Shown here: positions 1 to 7,493 of the stretch, piece by piece
How positions within the stretch are numbered: the first letter of the stretch is position 1
How the letters are laid out: every line of letters begins with the position of its first letter
Source: a virus
DNA length: 38,988 nucleotides
Strand: one strand, 5' to 3'
IMG/VR virus record: IMGVR_UViG_3300029286_001852
Coordinates: 1 to 38,988 of that record
Notes under the pieces: generated by a model
What the model saw: only the letters and a program-made list of their open reading frames with translations
Databases searched by the model: none
What the model was told of the DNA's origin: nothing
Made by a program: the position numbers and the translations under genes

Positions 1-30
1 CAACATTTTATTTTGAATTTCAGATAATTC

Positions 31-40
31 TATATATTAA
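31..40 (-). promoter_or_regulatory. Late-type promoter-like element (left arm)
   Basis: TTAATATATA on the minus strand lies 24 nt before an ATG that sits at the left edge and would open a gene outside the window. The same 10-mer recurs upstream of many genes here. Confidence 0.45.
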
Positions 41-78
41 ATAATTAAAGTCCTTTTTCTCCATTTTCATCAAAATTC

Positions 79-105
79 ATCTACGACACTAAAGATGTCG
101 TAGAT
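79..105 (-). other. Conserved hairpin, left copy
   Basis: A 10-bp perfect stem (core CTACGACA / TGTCGTAG) closes a 7-nt loop, TCTTTAG on the minus strand. It follows the stop codon of the minus-strand ORF 118-372 and precedes an outward promoter-like element. It could be a terminator, although no strong U-run follows on the minus strand, or a protein-binding or recombination hairpin. Related copies lie at 744-768 and 38885-38909. Confidence 0.7.
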
Positions 106-117
106 TTCTTTTGAGAT

Positions 118-372
118 TCATTTTAAAAATAAAATATTGTTGAAATTACAATATTCTTTAATTTTATTAATTAGTTTCAAATCAAAATCTTCTGAATACC
201 ATTCTGGTTTAATAATTAAAATTTCTTTTATATATTTATTGATATTTTTTATATCACCAATTAAAAATTCTTCATCAAATCTATCTTCATCAAAATTTTT
301 AGATATTGGTTGATCACCAAAAACATTTCTTTTTTTGGGATTTCTATCTCTATATTTATTTATAATGACCCG
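118..372 (-). pseudogene. Start-less ORF, likely 3' part (exon) of the gene at 756-1067
   Basis: An 84-codon open frame ends in TGA at 118-120 and begins directly after an in-frame TGA at 373-375, with no ATG, GTG or TTG start. The protein has ordinary composition; a central segment reads EEFLIGDIKNINKYI, the kind of C-terminal block I associate from memory with the family that the upstream ORF 756-1067 resembles. Joining the two in frame needs removal of a sequence whose length is 2 modulo 3, roughly 395-401 nt. I read it as the 3' exon of an intron-split gene, or the tail of a gene broken by an insertion. The family link is recall, not a search result. Confidence 0.5.
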
Positions 373-770
373 TCAAATGAATTTGACAAAAAATGATATT
401 TTTAAATTAATATATACATTTAACTAGAAATAGTTTTAAATAGTTCTTTGATGTAATGATTATATGGTTCTAGATTAACAACTTATTAATCTAGGTAAAA
501 TCATAAAAAAGTAGTCAGCGAAAACCAAGCATTAATGACTTTAATTTTAACATCGTTAAAACGATGCTGCTATGCCTACCCTTGAAAGACAGGATGTGCC
601 AATGCAAAAACAATAAACAACATTATCGGTTTTTTTAAGACCGATCGTCAGGAACTGACGATTACGAACGTGGAGCAAAAATAAGACCACTTGTGGCATA
701 AGCTATGAAGCGTTTAAAAAGAAGGATCATTTTTGATCCCGAAACTACTACATCTTTAGTGTAGTAGTAG
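373..770 (-). ncRNA. Structured intervening sequence: candidate ORF-less intron or non-autonomous element
   Basis: This ~400 nt stretch has no credible ORF, is less AT-rich than its surroundings, and is packed with hairpins: GTCAAAT/ATTTGAC at 372-387, a 9-bp stem at 470-494, CATCGT/ACGATG at 551-566, ATCGGT/ACCGAT at 625-645, TCGTCAG/CTGACGA at 645-661, GGATCA/TGATCC at 724-739 and a 9-bp stem at 744-768. A possible long-range pair joins GCTATGCC (569-576) to GGCATAAGC (695-703). It lies between two ORFs that look like halves of one gene, and the 744-768 hairpin pairs the end of the upstream ORF with sequence just inside, as in a P1 helix. I could not find the usual group I P7 strings (GACTA/TAGTC) or a group II domain V, so its class is open, and the transcribed strand is inferred only from the flanking ORFs. 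Confidence 0.45.
744..768 (+). other. Conserved hairpin, internal copy with compensatory change
   Basis: The stem CTACTACA / TGTAGTAG encloses the loop TCTTTAG, extended by one A-T pair. Compared with the copies in the terminal arms, exactly two bases of the 23-nt core differ, and they are paired with each other (G-C in the arms, T-A here). On the minus strand the loop contains the TAA stop of the ORF 756-1067, so the last residues of that ORF (LLLH) come from the hairpin. Confidence 0.7.
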
Positions 771-1067
771 TTCATAATCATCTGTTATATTTATTCGTCT
801 ATGAATAATTTCGCCATCTAAAGGTATAATTTTGTAATTATTATTTAATTTTTCTTGATCTAATGTTAATCTAATATATGAATAATTAATTTTTAATTTT
901 TTATTTCTTGATAATGAATTACCATAAATCTCTTTATTGTTTATAGTATGTTTGAATTTAGCATATAAAGTATTATCATTTATAATTTCAATCATTTTAT
1001 TTGTACTAACCCAATGATATAAATTAAAATTTTTAGATTCATTAATAAATTTTTCGAATGTTTTCAT
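756..1067 (-). CDS. Protein with capsid-targeting-like leader; probable 5' exon of a split gene
   Basis: 103 residues. The N-terminus MKTFEKFINES closely resembles the T4 internal-protein capsid targeting sequence (MKTYQEFIAE), including an I-N-E context suited to gp21-type cleavage. The body has LYHWVSTNKMIEII, then GNSLSRNK and IRLTLDQEKL. This layout is loosely reminiscent of phage ADP-ribosyltransferase-like proteins, but I cannot establish that fold. The C-terminus ends abruptly in hairpin-derived LLLH, and the missing part is probably encoded at 118-372. Its ATG overlaps the stop of the upstream gene (1064-2035) by four bases, so it is translated with the minus-strand operon that starts near 2524. 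Confidence 0.7.
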   Translation of the reverse strand: MKTFEKFINESKNFNLYHWVSTNKMIEIINDNTLYAKFKHTINNKEIYGNSLSRNKKLKINYSYIRLTLDQEKLNNNYKIIPLDGEIIHRRINITDDYELLLH

Positions 1068-2035
1068 CTTATAAAACCTTCAAATTTAAACATCGGAAAT
1101 TCAGCTTTACCATCAATCATTGTACACGGTCTTTCAACTTGGTCTTGAGCTTGTACTGATGTTTCTATTAAAAATGTCGGATTGTTTGGACTCTTTGTTA
1201 AGTATCTAACAACCATATAATTACCCAACTCTCTTGATCCACCACTTTCTTTTGTGAATACTCTAACTCTATGATTTCTAATACCTCTAACACCAACAAT
1301 TGCAATATAATTGTTTTCAGATTTTGTTAATATCGATTTCAAAACTGTTATTTCTATTTTATCAATATCTTTCTTTTCGAAACCTTCGAATGGTTTTTTC
1401 AAATCCAAAGATCTGTTAAGGTTAAGAGCTTGTAATTTTTTATCTTGTCTTTCTACAACTTGTTCAATTTTACCTTCATTTAATAATGATTGTTGATTTC
1501 TTCTAATTGTAGAAAAATCAGCTTGACAAATCATTCTTTCTGTCATAACTCTATCATTCAAACGATAACCAGCAGGTGCCATACGATAAAAATTCCCAGT
1601 AAACATAATAGATAAAATATTTACCGTTTTCATTAATCTCCATTCGTCATTAACTTCTTTTTTCTTATGAACAGACCAACCTTCGACATGAAAGGTTCTA
1701 AGAAGTTTATTTTTTGTGTTTGCATTAATACCAAGTGCCATTGGGTATATTGTTCTGATACGACCACCACGCCATTTATCTTTATCACCCCTATAACTAA
1801 TTGTTAACGCCATTCCATACTGAATCGCTTTAATTAACAATGGTTCCAATTTATTTTCCATTTGTGGTGTAAATTTCAATAGTTTGTTAATAGGAAACCC
1901 CGGAACCAAATCATCATTAAGTTGTGCTTCTGTAATTATATTTCTTTCATTTAATGTCCAATTATACTTAGGTATAAAAGCAACATCTGTCATGTTGTTG
2001 TATGAATCGTACGGGTTGGTATATGGGTTGGTCAT
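1064..2035 (-). CDS. Hypothetical protein, possible WYL-like core
   Basis: 323 residues, start ATG at 2035, six bases after the stop of the upstream gene. Residues about 70-140 have the run ISYRG, a basic R-x-I-x-P stretch (GRIRTIYPMALG), then LLRTFHVEG and a W-R-L-x-K segment. This order resembles WYL domains (ISYxG, RxxxP, xLxAyc, FxlxRI), which bind ligands or nucleic acid in bacterial regulators. No helix-turn-helix is obvious. The C-terminal half (about 210-323) is mixed alpha/beta with no motif I recognise. It is the middle gene of a tight minus-strand operon. The WYL reading is by eye only; the gene itself is clear. Confidence 0.8.
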   Translation of the reverse strand: MTNPYTNPYDSYNNMTDVAFIPKYNWTLNERNIITEAQLNDDLVPGFPINKLLKFTPQMENKLEPLLIKAIQYGMALTISYRGDKDKWRGGRIRTIYPMALGINANTKNKLLRTFHVEGWSVHKKKEVNDEWRLMKTVNILSIMFTGNFYRMAPAGYRLNDRVMTERMICQADFSTIRRNQQSLLNEGKIEQVVERQDKKLQALNLNRSLDLKKPFEGFEKKDIDKIEITVLKSILTKSENNYIAIVGVRGIRNHRVRVFTKESGGSRELGNYMVVRYLTKSPNNPTFLIETSVQAQDQVERPCTMIDGKAEFPMFKFEGFIR

Positions 2036-2041
2036 TTTTCT

Positions 2042-2524
2042 TTATTTCTTTATATAATCAATACCTTTTTGAAAAATTTTATCTTTCGTGGTATCATCTT
2101 TAGCGTTGTTTAACACTTGATAATTGGTATCAGTCCATCTTGTATCATAGGCTTTTAGACCCAGAAATTCATCCCACTTTCTATAAGCTATTTGAGCATT
2201 TGTTTTAAATTCTTCCCAATTTTCAATTTCTAATTTTTCACCATTTTTACTATCTGTACAAATTCCCTTTGATTTTTCACCAGTGAAATTATTTATAACT
2301 ATGAAATCTTTCTTTCCATAATCTCTTCCGTATTCTTTATACATTCTATAATCTAATCTTGACCAATTGATTTCAGTATCACCATAATACCAACCATCAA
2401 TGTTAAAAATAACATAAGGTATTGATATTAAACTTCCATCTCTTGTTAAACTATTTTCTGTTTTACGTGGAATCCAATTATTAGAATTTTCATTACAAAA
2501 ATTTTGAAATTTTTTCATTTTCAT
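2042..2524 (-). CDS. Hypothetical protein with capsid-targeting-like leader
   Basis: 160 residues with the N-terminus MKMKKFQNFCNEN, a K-F-x-x-F-x-x-E pattern shared with the genes at 756, 6540 and 16625 and similar to the T4 capsid targeting sequence. The rest is aromatic- and Asp-rich (IDGWYYGD, YRMYKEYGRDYG) with no recognisable catalytic motif. A TTAATATATA element lies 19 nt upstream of the ATG, so it is probably expressed late and heads the operon 2042-1064-756. I infer packaging into the head, not a biochemical function. Confidence 0.8.
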   Translation of the reverse strand: MKMKKFQNFCNENSNNWIPRKTENSLTRDGSLISIPYVIFNIDGWYYGDTEINWSRLDYRMYKEYGRDYGKKDFIVINNFTGEKSKGICTDSKNGEKLEIENWEEFKTNAQIAYRKWDEFLGLKAYDTRWTDTNYQVLNNAKDDTTKDKIFQKGIDYIKK

Positions 2525-2543
2525 AGTAAAAATTATTTATTCG

Positions 2544-2553
2544 TATATATTAA
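2544..2553 (-). promoter_or_regulatory. Late-type promoter-like element
   Basis: TTAATATATA on the minus strand, 19 nt before the ATG at 2524. It would start transcription of the three-gene operon running down to the left arm. Confidence 0.5.
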
Positions 2554-2554
2554 T

Positions 2555-3286
2555 TTATTTTTTAGACTTTTCAATTATCATATCTTTTAAAATTAACATT
2601 ATGAACATCGCGTCAATTAAATCATCAAAAGGTTTCGGAATATTTTTGTAACTTAATAATTCGTCTTTATTATCTTTTAAAAATTGATTTAATTTAACAT
2701 CTACATTTAAATCAATGATTGCTTTTAACATATCATGTTTTTGAAATTTTGTTCCTGTTATATCGTCTGGACTCTTATTTATTTTCTTGATTATTTTCTT
2801 AACACCTTTTTTATTAGTGGTTTCGGTAATTGTTGAACCATAAACCATTTCACAAGTTTTACTTTTAACTGTTAATGGTGATAGGATGACCATTTCAACA
2901 AGATTTGGTATTCCTTCATATAATTTCTTACGAATTAATGTTGATAGGGTAACAATATCTATAATAGAATTAGTATTTTTTCCGAAATTATAACCTTCTA
3001 TTGATATGTAAGTTTTTTGTGTTTTATCAATATTTCCCAATACTTTATTAAATATAATATCTGAAACTTTATCAAATTCTCTTAATTTTATAATTTCTTT
3101 TTCACTATAACTTTTAATACTTTCATGAGTATAAGTAATGAACTCGAAATCTATATTATCCAATACTTTCTTTATCCACACATAACTTTTTTTTGTGGTT
3201 GTAAAATTAAAAAGTATTATTTCTTCATTCCTCATTATAGATATACCAGTAGAATTCTTACTTATATCAATACCAACTATATTCAT
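2555..3286 (-). CDS. RuvC-like Holliday-junction resolvase / RNase H-fold nuclease
   Basis: 243 residues. The N-terminal strand VGIDISKNSTGISI gives the first acidic ligand (Asp7), followed by SIEGYNFG (Glu97) and a C-terminal FDDLIDAMF helix (Asp221, Asp222, Asp225). That spacing of D, E and D-x-x-D is the RuvC/RNase H-fold metal site. The protein is longer than bacterial RuvC (about 170 aa), with a Lys-rich insertion near 150-185, as is common in phage versions. Role: cleaving branched DNA during recombination-dependent replication or before packaging. It is divergent from the histidine kinase, with a 47-bp gap between their starts. Confidence 0.75.
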   Translation of the reverse strand: MNIVGIDISKNSTGISIMRNEEIILFNFTTTKKSYVWIKKVLDNIDFEFITYTHESIKSYSEKEIIKLREFDKVSDIIFNKVLGNIDKTQKTYISIEGYNFGKNTNSIIDIVTLSTLIRKKLYEGIPNLVEMVILSPLTVKSKTCEMVYGSTITETTNKKGVKKIIKKINKSPDDITGTKFQKHDMLKAIIDLNVDVKLNQFLKDNKDELLSYKNIPKPFDDLIDAMFIMLILKDMIIEKSKK

Positions 3287-3333
3287 CTTGAATTTTTTAT
3301 TTTTATATATAGAAAGAAACTGGTTCCATCATT

Positions 3334-5223
3334 ATGACAATAGAAAATTATAAATCATTATTAGAAGTGATACCTGATATGATTGCCAGAATTGATTCAG
3401 ATGGACATATAATAGATATAAAACCGGGTGAAGGTATATTTTCTGAACATGGACAATCTTTAATTTATATAAATTCTAAAATTGAAGATCTCCCATTTGG
3501 TGATAATGTTATTAAAGAGTTTAAAAGTATTATAAAAGAAGTTATAAAAACCGGAGAATCAATAGAATATTCATATTCCATAAAATTCAAAAATAGTGAT
3601 AGACATTATTATTCTAGGACGGTTAAAAATAATGATAATGAAGTTGTTGTTATTGTAAGAGATATTACTAATGAAACAAATACAAGAAGAAATCTTTTAA
3701 ATTCAAAAGAATTTGCGGAAAACCTTTTAAATACCGCGAATGTCATGATTGTTGGACTTGATAAAAATGGAAATGTAAATATATTCAATAATGCAGCTGA
3801 AAAATTAACTAGTTATAGTAAAAATGAAATTATTGGTAAAAATTGGTTTACAGAAACTAATATTTTACCAAAAGATGAACTCGATAAAGTTAAAAAGGTA
3901 TTTGGTGTTTTATTAACTGATGCAAAGTCAAGTAATGAATTTGAAAATTCTATAATAACCAAACATGGTGAAATTAAATATATTTTATGGCAAAATAATG
4001 AAGTTATAGAAAATAATGAAGTTATAGGAATAATATCATTTGGATTAGATATTACGGAACGTAAAATACATGAATATGAACTACTTAAACAAAAAGAAAG
4101 AGCTGAAAAATCAGAACAAATGAAAATAGCCTTTTTAGCTAATATGAGTCACGATTTAAGAACACCAATAAACAGTATTATAGGATTTTCTGAATTATTA
4201 AAAGATAATGGTGTTACAAAAGAACAAAGATTGGAATATTTAGATATAATAATGAAAAATGGTGATATTTTGACAAATCTTATAAACGATATTATTGACA
4301 TATCAAAAATAGATTCAGAGATGATGAAAGTACAAAAATCTGAAATAGATTTAAACAAATTTTTTCAAGATCTCAAGATTCAATATTCTAAACAAATGAA
4401 AAAAACAACATCAAAAATTAAATTAAATATTGATATTGATATAAATAGTAACGTTTTTATTCTTGCTGATAAATATAGATTAAAACAGATAATGATGAAT
4501 TTAATCGGAAATGCTATTAAATTTACCAAAAAAGGATATATAAAATTTGGATATAAAATGTTATGTAATAACAAATTACAGATATATGTCAAAGATACTG
4601 GTTGTGGAATTTCCGAAGAGAATAAACCAAGATTGTTTGATAGATTTATCCAAATAAGTCAACCGGGAATAAGCAAAAATAATAGAGGTTATGGTTTAGG
4701 ATTAGCTATTTCAAAATCTCTTGTAAGTTTGATGGGTTTTGGGGATATAAAATTAGAATCTGAAATTGGTGTCGGAAGTCGTTTTTATTTTGAAACCGGT
4801 TTTATATTTAAGGATGATACTGAAATTCAAATATTTGAAGAATCTGAAGAGGAACAAAAATTTGATTTCACAGATCTCAAAATACTTATTGTTGAAGATA
4901 ATATAGAAATAAACAAAGTATTAAAATTACATATGATGTCTGTCAATGCTAAAGTTTTTACAAGTTTTAGATTGGGTGTAATGGATATAATAAAAAGTAA
5001 AAAAATTGATGTGGTTTTATTGGATTTGGGATTATCTGATATAAGTGGTTATGATATATTGAAAGATATAAAGGATTATAATAAAGATATAAAGGTTATT
5101 ATTCAATCAGCATATACGGTATCCGAATATAGGAGTAAAGCATTCGAAATGGGAGCGGATGATTTTATATTTAAACCATTTAATAAAACCCAATTATTGA
5201 AAACTATTAAGAAACAAATTTAA
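3334..5223 (+). CDS. Hybrid sensor histidine kinase (PAS-PAS-HisKA-HATPase-receiver)
   Basis: 629 residues with a complete hybrid kinase layout. PAS-like domains lie at about 5-115 and 125-245. The HisKA H-box SHDLRTPINSI has its phospho-acceptor at His273. The catalytic domain has the N-box NLIGNAIKF (Asn389/Asn393), G1 DTGCGI (421-426), the F-box LFDRFI and G2 GYGLGLAISK (452-461). The receiver (about 514-629) has the acidic pair Glu521/Asp522, phospho-acceptor Asp564 in LLDLGLSD, Ser592 and Lys614 in FKPF. Every catalytic residue I can check is present. No signal peptide or membrane segment is visible, so it should be cytosolic and sense an internal cue, and there is no output domain. Base composition matches its neighbours, so any acquisition is old. 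It starts at an ATG downstream of a TATATATA-rich segment. Histidine kinases are very unusual in phages. Confidence 0.95.
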   Translation: MTIENYKSLLEVIPDMIARIDSDGHIIDIKPGEGIFSEHGQSLIYINSKIEDLPFGDNVIKEFKSIIKEVIKTGESIEYSYSIKFKNSDRHYYSRTVKNNDNEVVVIVRDITNETNTRRNLLNSKEFAENLLNTANVMIVGLDKNGNVNIFNNAAEKLTSYSKNEIIGKNWFTETNILPKDELDKVKKVFGVLLTDAKSSNEFENSIITKHGEIKYILWQNNEVIENNEVIGIISFGLDITERKIHEYELLKQKERAEKSEQMKIAFLANMSHDLRTPINSIIGFSELLKDNGVTKEQRLEYLDIIMKNGDILTNLINDIIDISKIDSEMMKVQKSEIDLNKFFQDLKIQYSKQMKKTTSKIKLNIDIDINSNVFILADKYRLKQIMMNLIGNAIKFTKKGYIKFGYKMLCNNKLQIYVKDTGCGISEENKPRLFDRFIQISQPGISKNNRGYGLGLAISKSLVSLMGFGDIKLESEIGVGSRFYFETGFIFKDDTEIQIFEESEEEQKFDFTDLKILIVEDNIEINKVLKLHMMSVNAKVFTSFRLGVMDIIKSKKIDVVLLDLGLSDISGYDILKDIKDYNKDIKVIIQSAYTVSEYRSKAFEMGADDFIFKPFNKTQLLKTIKKQI

Positions 5224-5239
5224 ACCAAAACCATTATAT

Positions 5240-5249
5240 TTAATATATA
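5240..5249 (+). promoter_or_regulatory. Late-type promoter-like element
   Basis: TTAATATATA, 21 nt before the ATG of the gene at 5271, located in the short gap after the histidine kinase. Confidence 0.45.
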
Positions 5250-5270
5250 ATACAAAATAAAGTATAAAAG

Positions 5271-5582
5271 ATGGATGAATTAGCAAATTTCAAAAGAGTT
5301 CAAATAAACAATTATTTTTCAAGTCTTTATGAATTAAACGAAGATACCGTTGATATCAATCAGATTAAAAGAGATTTACAATTGGTAATTGGTGAAATAC
5401 CGGGTGTTGACTTAAATTACGAAACAGAAAAGTTAATTACCGAAGATGGTGGTGACGAAGTTAAAATTGAAAAATTAAATTCAATCACAGTTTACTATTC
5501 TTATGATGTAAATATGGGTGTTGATGAAAATGGCAAACCAATTATCATTCCTCGTTTTGATAAGGTATCATATATAATTTAA
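5271..5582 (+). CDS. Hypothetical protein
   Basis: 103 residues, acidic, with an N-terminal helical part (about 1-45) and a C-terminal beta-rich part (IEKLNSITVYYSYDVN). I do not recognise the family, and there are no Cys/His clusters or membrane segments. It has its own TTAATATATA element 21 nt upstream, suggesting late expression independent of the kinase. Its stop lies two bases from the convergent stop of the GH16 gene. Confidence 0.75.
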   Translation: MDELANFKRVQINNYFSSLYELNEDTVDINQIKRDLQLVIGEIPGVDLNYETEKLITEDGGDEVKIEKLNSITVYYSYDVNMGVDENGKPIIIPRFDKVSYII

Positions 5583-5584
5583 CC

Positions 5585-6535
5585 TTATTTCTTTTTATAT
5601 GCTCTAAAATAATCACAATACATACTCATTGGTACATCATCTGGATTTGGTCCATATTCTTTATCATAAGTATAGTTAAAAGTTATCAATGATAACATAT
5701 TTCTACTTGGAATATGTTTATCCAATTTATAAACAGCAATATTATCAATATACCATACTACTTTATCTTCTGTCCACTCACAAGCATAAATATGATAATC
5801 TTTTGATAAGAAATCTTTTTGACAGAATTTCAATCTTCTACCTTTCATTTCTATTGGTGTTTGAGCTTGTAAAGCAATTATGAAATCGGTTTTTTGTTGT
5901 TCCCAAGGTTCTTGTTGAAGATATTTACAAGTATCATCAAAATCTGTTGCAACATAACCATATACTTGATATATTTGATCATATATTTTTTGAATTTCTT
6001 TTGCATTTTTCCAAGTATTTCTCCAATGTAAAGTCATTGTGAAATAAGAACTATCACTTCCCATTAATTCAAAAACATCAATTTCCGGTGGCCAACTATC
6101 AGAAGAACTTAACCAGAAAGCTGGCCAATATTTAAGTCCACCCGGTGCTAACTTTTCTCTTGTTTCAAAATAACCGTATTTGGTATTAAAGAAATTCCAA
6201 GTATAAAGACCACCGGATTTAACAAGTGGTTCATCTGGTACATTATTTAAATCTGATGTTAGTACAGCGTCACTTCCGGATTGTGTAACTTGTTCTTGTT
6301 TAAAAATCACCATATCTCTTTCACATCCCCATTCTTCACACCATCTCCAAGTATTCCAATCAATAGGTTGTTCAAATTCGTCAGCATAAACCATTGTATA
6401 TCCTAATTTATCAGGTGAATTATTGTGTTCTTTTTTGAAATAATTTGTAAACCAAGATTTAAAATAAAAACGAACATAGTACCATCCGTTGGTTAACCAT
6501 GTTCCAAAACTCATATTGTAAAATAAATTACACAT
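5585..6535 (-). CDS. Glycoside hydrolase family 16 (beta-glucanase/laminarinase-like)
   Basis: 316 residues from the chosen ATG at 6535, which lies just after the stop of the upstream gene; an ATG at 6580 would overlap that gene. The GH16 catalytic signature EIDVFE is present (nucleophile Glu151, Asp153, acid/base Glu156 in this numbering), preceded by the family-typical FETREK and WPAFWL segments and an early YADEFE. GH16 enzymes cleave beta-1,3 or beta-1,4 glucans and algal galactans by a retaining mechanism. There is no signal peptide, so it probably acts as a virion-borne or lysis-released depolymerase rather than by host export. It is convergent with 5271-5582. Substrate cannot be read from the sequence. 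Confidence 0.85.
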   Translation of the reverse strand: MCNLFYNMSFGTWLTNGWYYVRFYFKSWFTNYFKKEHNNSPDKLGYTMVYADEFEQPIDWNTWRWCEEWGCERDMVIFKQEQVTQSGSDAVLTSDLNNVPDEPLVKSGGLYTWNFFNTKYGYFETREKLAPGGLKYWPAFWLSSSDSWPPEIDVFELMGSDSSYFTMTLHWRNTWKNAKEIQKIYDQIYQVYGYVATDFDDTCKYLQQEPWEQQKTDFIIALQAQTPIEMKGRRLKFCQKDFLSKDYHIYACEWTEDKVVWYIDNIAVYKLDKHIPSRNMLSLITFNYTYDKEYGPNPDDVPMSMYCDYFRAYKKK

Positions 6536-6539
6536 AATA

Positions 6540-6992
6540 TTATGGATTATTTTTTCTGAAAGTATAATGATAATTATCATCTTTATCCTTTATATTAATA
6601 AAAGATGGGTCATCGTCTCTTGAAACACTTTTACCTATAATTTCATATTCGTATTTACCTCCACTATTTTTAATCTTTTCAACTACAGATTTTTTCCAAT
6701 AATATCCTTTTTCTGTTGTTGAATTGTAATTTGGTTTACCAGTTGTAACAACAACACCCTGATCAAGTAACATAAATAACAATTTTGTTGCAATCCCTTT
6801 TTCATCGGTGTGCGATTCAATTTTTCTAATAGATACATTATTTTTATCATCACTATCATTTGACATTCCAGTTATAGCCTTCCCTTCTTTATATAAAATC
6901 CAAGAATCATGACCTTCGGAATAACCTTCCCATGGCCATTTTTCGTATTTTAATTCATATTCACCGTTTACAAATTGTTCGTAAGTTTTCAT
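6540..6992 (-). CDS. Hypothetical protein with capsid-targeting-like leader
   Basis: 150 residues. The leader MKTYEQFVNGE is the closest match in the window to the T4 capsid targeting sequence MKTYQEFIAE. A middle segment (SIRKIESHTDEKGIATKLLFMLLDQG) has the flavour of a GNAT acetyltransferase motif A, but the acetyl-CoA loop is not clear enough to call. The promoter-like TTAATATATA ends only six bases before the ATG, so a late transcript would have almost no leader. GH16 follows four bases after its stop. Predicted to be packaged in the head; function unknown. Confidence 0.8.
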   Translation of the reverse strand: MKTYEQFVNGEYELKYEKWPWEGYSEGHDSWILYKEGKAITGMSNDSDDKNNVSIRKIESHTDEKGIATKLLFMLLDQGVVVTTGKPNYNSTTEKGYYWKKSVVEKIKNSGGKYEYEIIGKSVSRDDDPSFINIKDKDDNYHYTFRKNNP

Positions 6993-6998
6993 AAAATT

Positions 6999-7008
6999 TA
7001 TATATTAA
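6999..7008 (-). promoter_or_regulatory. Late-type promoter-like element abutting the start codon
   Basis: TTAATATATA on the minus strand with only six bases to the ATG at 6992. If it works like the T4 late TATAAATA box, transcription would begin at or next to the start codon. Confidence 0.5.
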
Positions 7009-7032
7009 TTTTTTTATTCCAATAGATATTCG

Positions 7033-7040
7033 TAATTTTG
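7033..7040 (+). promoter_or_regulatory. Bacteroidota-type -7 element
   Basis: TAATTTTG fits the Bacteroidota housekeeping TAnnTTTG -7 consensus and lies 32 nt before the ATG at 7073. A matching -33 TTTG is not evident. Confidence 0.4.
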
Positions 7041-7072
7041 TATTCTAATCAAATCATCAAAAACAAAACATT

Positions 7073-7480
7073 ATGGCAAATTATTTTTATGTTAAGACTT
7101 GTTACGAAAAAGCAGATGGTAACAGGAAAAAGGATAAGAAAATTCGTGTTCGTGTTCTGGGTGGTCAGAAATTATACGGAAGTTCACTTGATGTAACATT
7201 AAACATCTCTTGTTCACACAGTATCAGGGAAGATCATCCCATTGGTACTATTTTCTGTTGTACTGAAATGACAGAAAGGGAATCTACAAATGGTGTTAAA
7301 TTCTACAAAGTTCCCAACAACAAACTTCATCCGATGGAAGAAGAAGGTAAGATTATCTGTTCAAGTGATCGAATGGTAAAGGATTACGAAGATGCTCTTC
7401 CCTATATGATTAATGAAGAAAGAAGGCTTAAACTTGATTGGATTCTTTCGGATGATGATTTACCTCTTTTTGGGGAATAA
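7073..7480 (+). CDS. Hypothetical protein with SSB-like acidic C-terminal tail
   Basis: 135 residues. The first 80 are beta-rich and basic (KIRVRVLGGQ, LDVTLNIS), and the C-terminus is SDDDLPLFGE, resembling the acidic DDDIPF-type tail with which SSB proteins recruit partners. It lies 108 bp upstream of the 5' nuclease on the same strand and is followed by a hairpin. A role as a single-strand-binding or replication accessory protein is possible but is inferred only from the tail and the neighbour. It starts after an A-rich leader with no Shine-Dalgarno sequence. Confidence 0.8.
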   Translation: MANYFYVKTCYEKADGNRKKDKKIRVRVLGGQKLYGSSLDVTLNISCSHSIREDHPIGTIFCCTEMTERESTNGVKFYKVPNNKLHPMEEEGKIICSSDRMVKDYEDALPYMINEERRLKLDWILSDDDLPLFGE

Positions 7481-7493
7481 TTAAAAATTCAAA

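Larger units (their letters stand above)
1..127. repeat. Left arm of imperfect inverted terminal repeat
   Basis: The first 127 bases match the reverse complement of the last 127 bases with about six differences, including two single-base indels. Each arm holds, from the inside outward, a strong hairpin, a TTAATATATA promoter-like element pointing out of the window and an ATG near the edge. The inner end overlaps the stop codon of the ORF at 118-372. The mismatches argue against a simple mirrored assembly copy. The arms could be true terminal repeats, a duplicated promoter cassette in front of two paralogous genes, or a contig-end artefact. Confidence 0.85.

Noticed and set aside
744-768. Cas12a-type direct repeat
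   Set aside because: The TCTAC...GTAGA-like stem is superficially similar, but the loop differs, copies are single and far apart, and no cas gene is present.
373-770. CRISPR array, tmRNA, RNase P RNA or tRNA cluster
   Set aside because: No regularly spaced repeats, no tag-peptide frame, no conserved RNase P strings and no cloverleaf with a T-loop GTTCRA; the hairpins are all different.
373-770. Definite group I or group II intron
   Set aside because: Position and P1-like helix fit an intron, but I could not place P7/P3 or a domain V, so the class is left open rather than asserted.
3125-3337. Plus-strand frame before the histidine kinase
   Set aside because: It is the antisense shadow of the RuvC-like gene and has low-complexity aromatic content.
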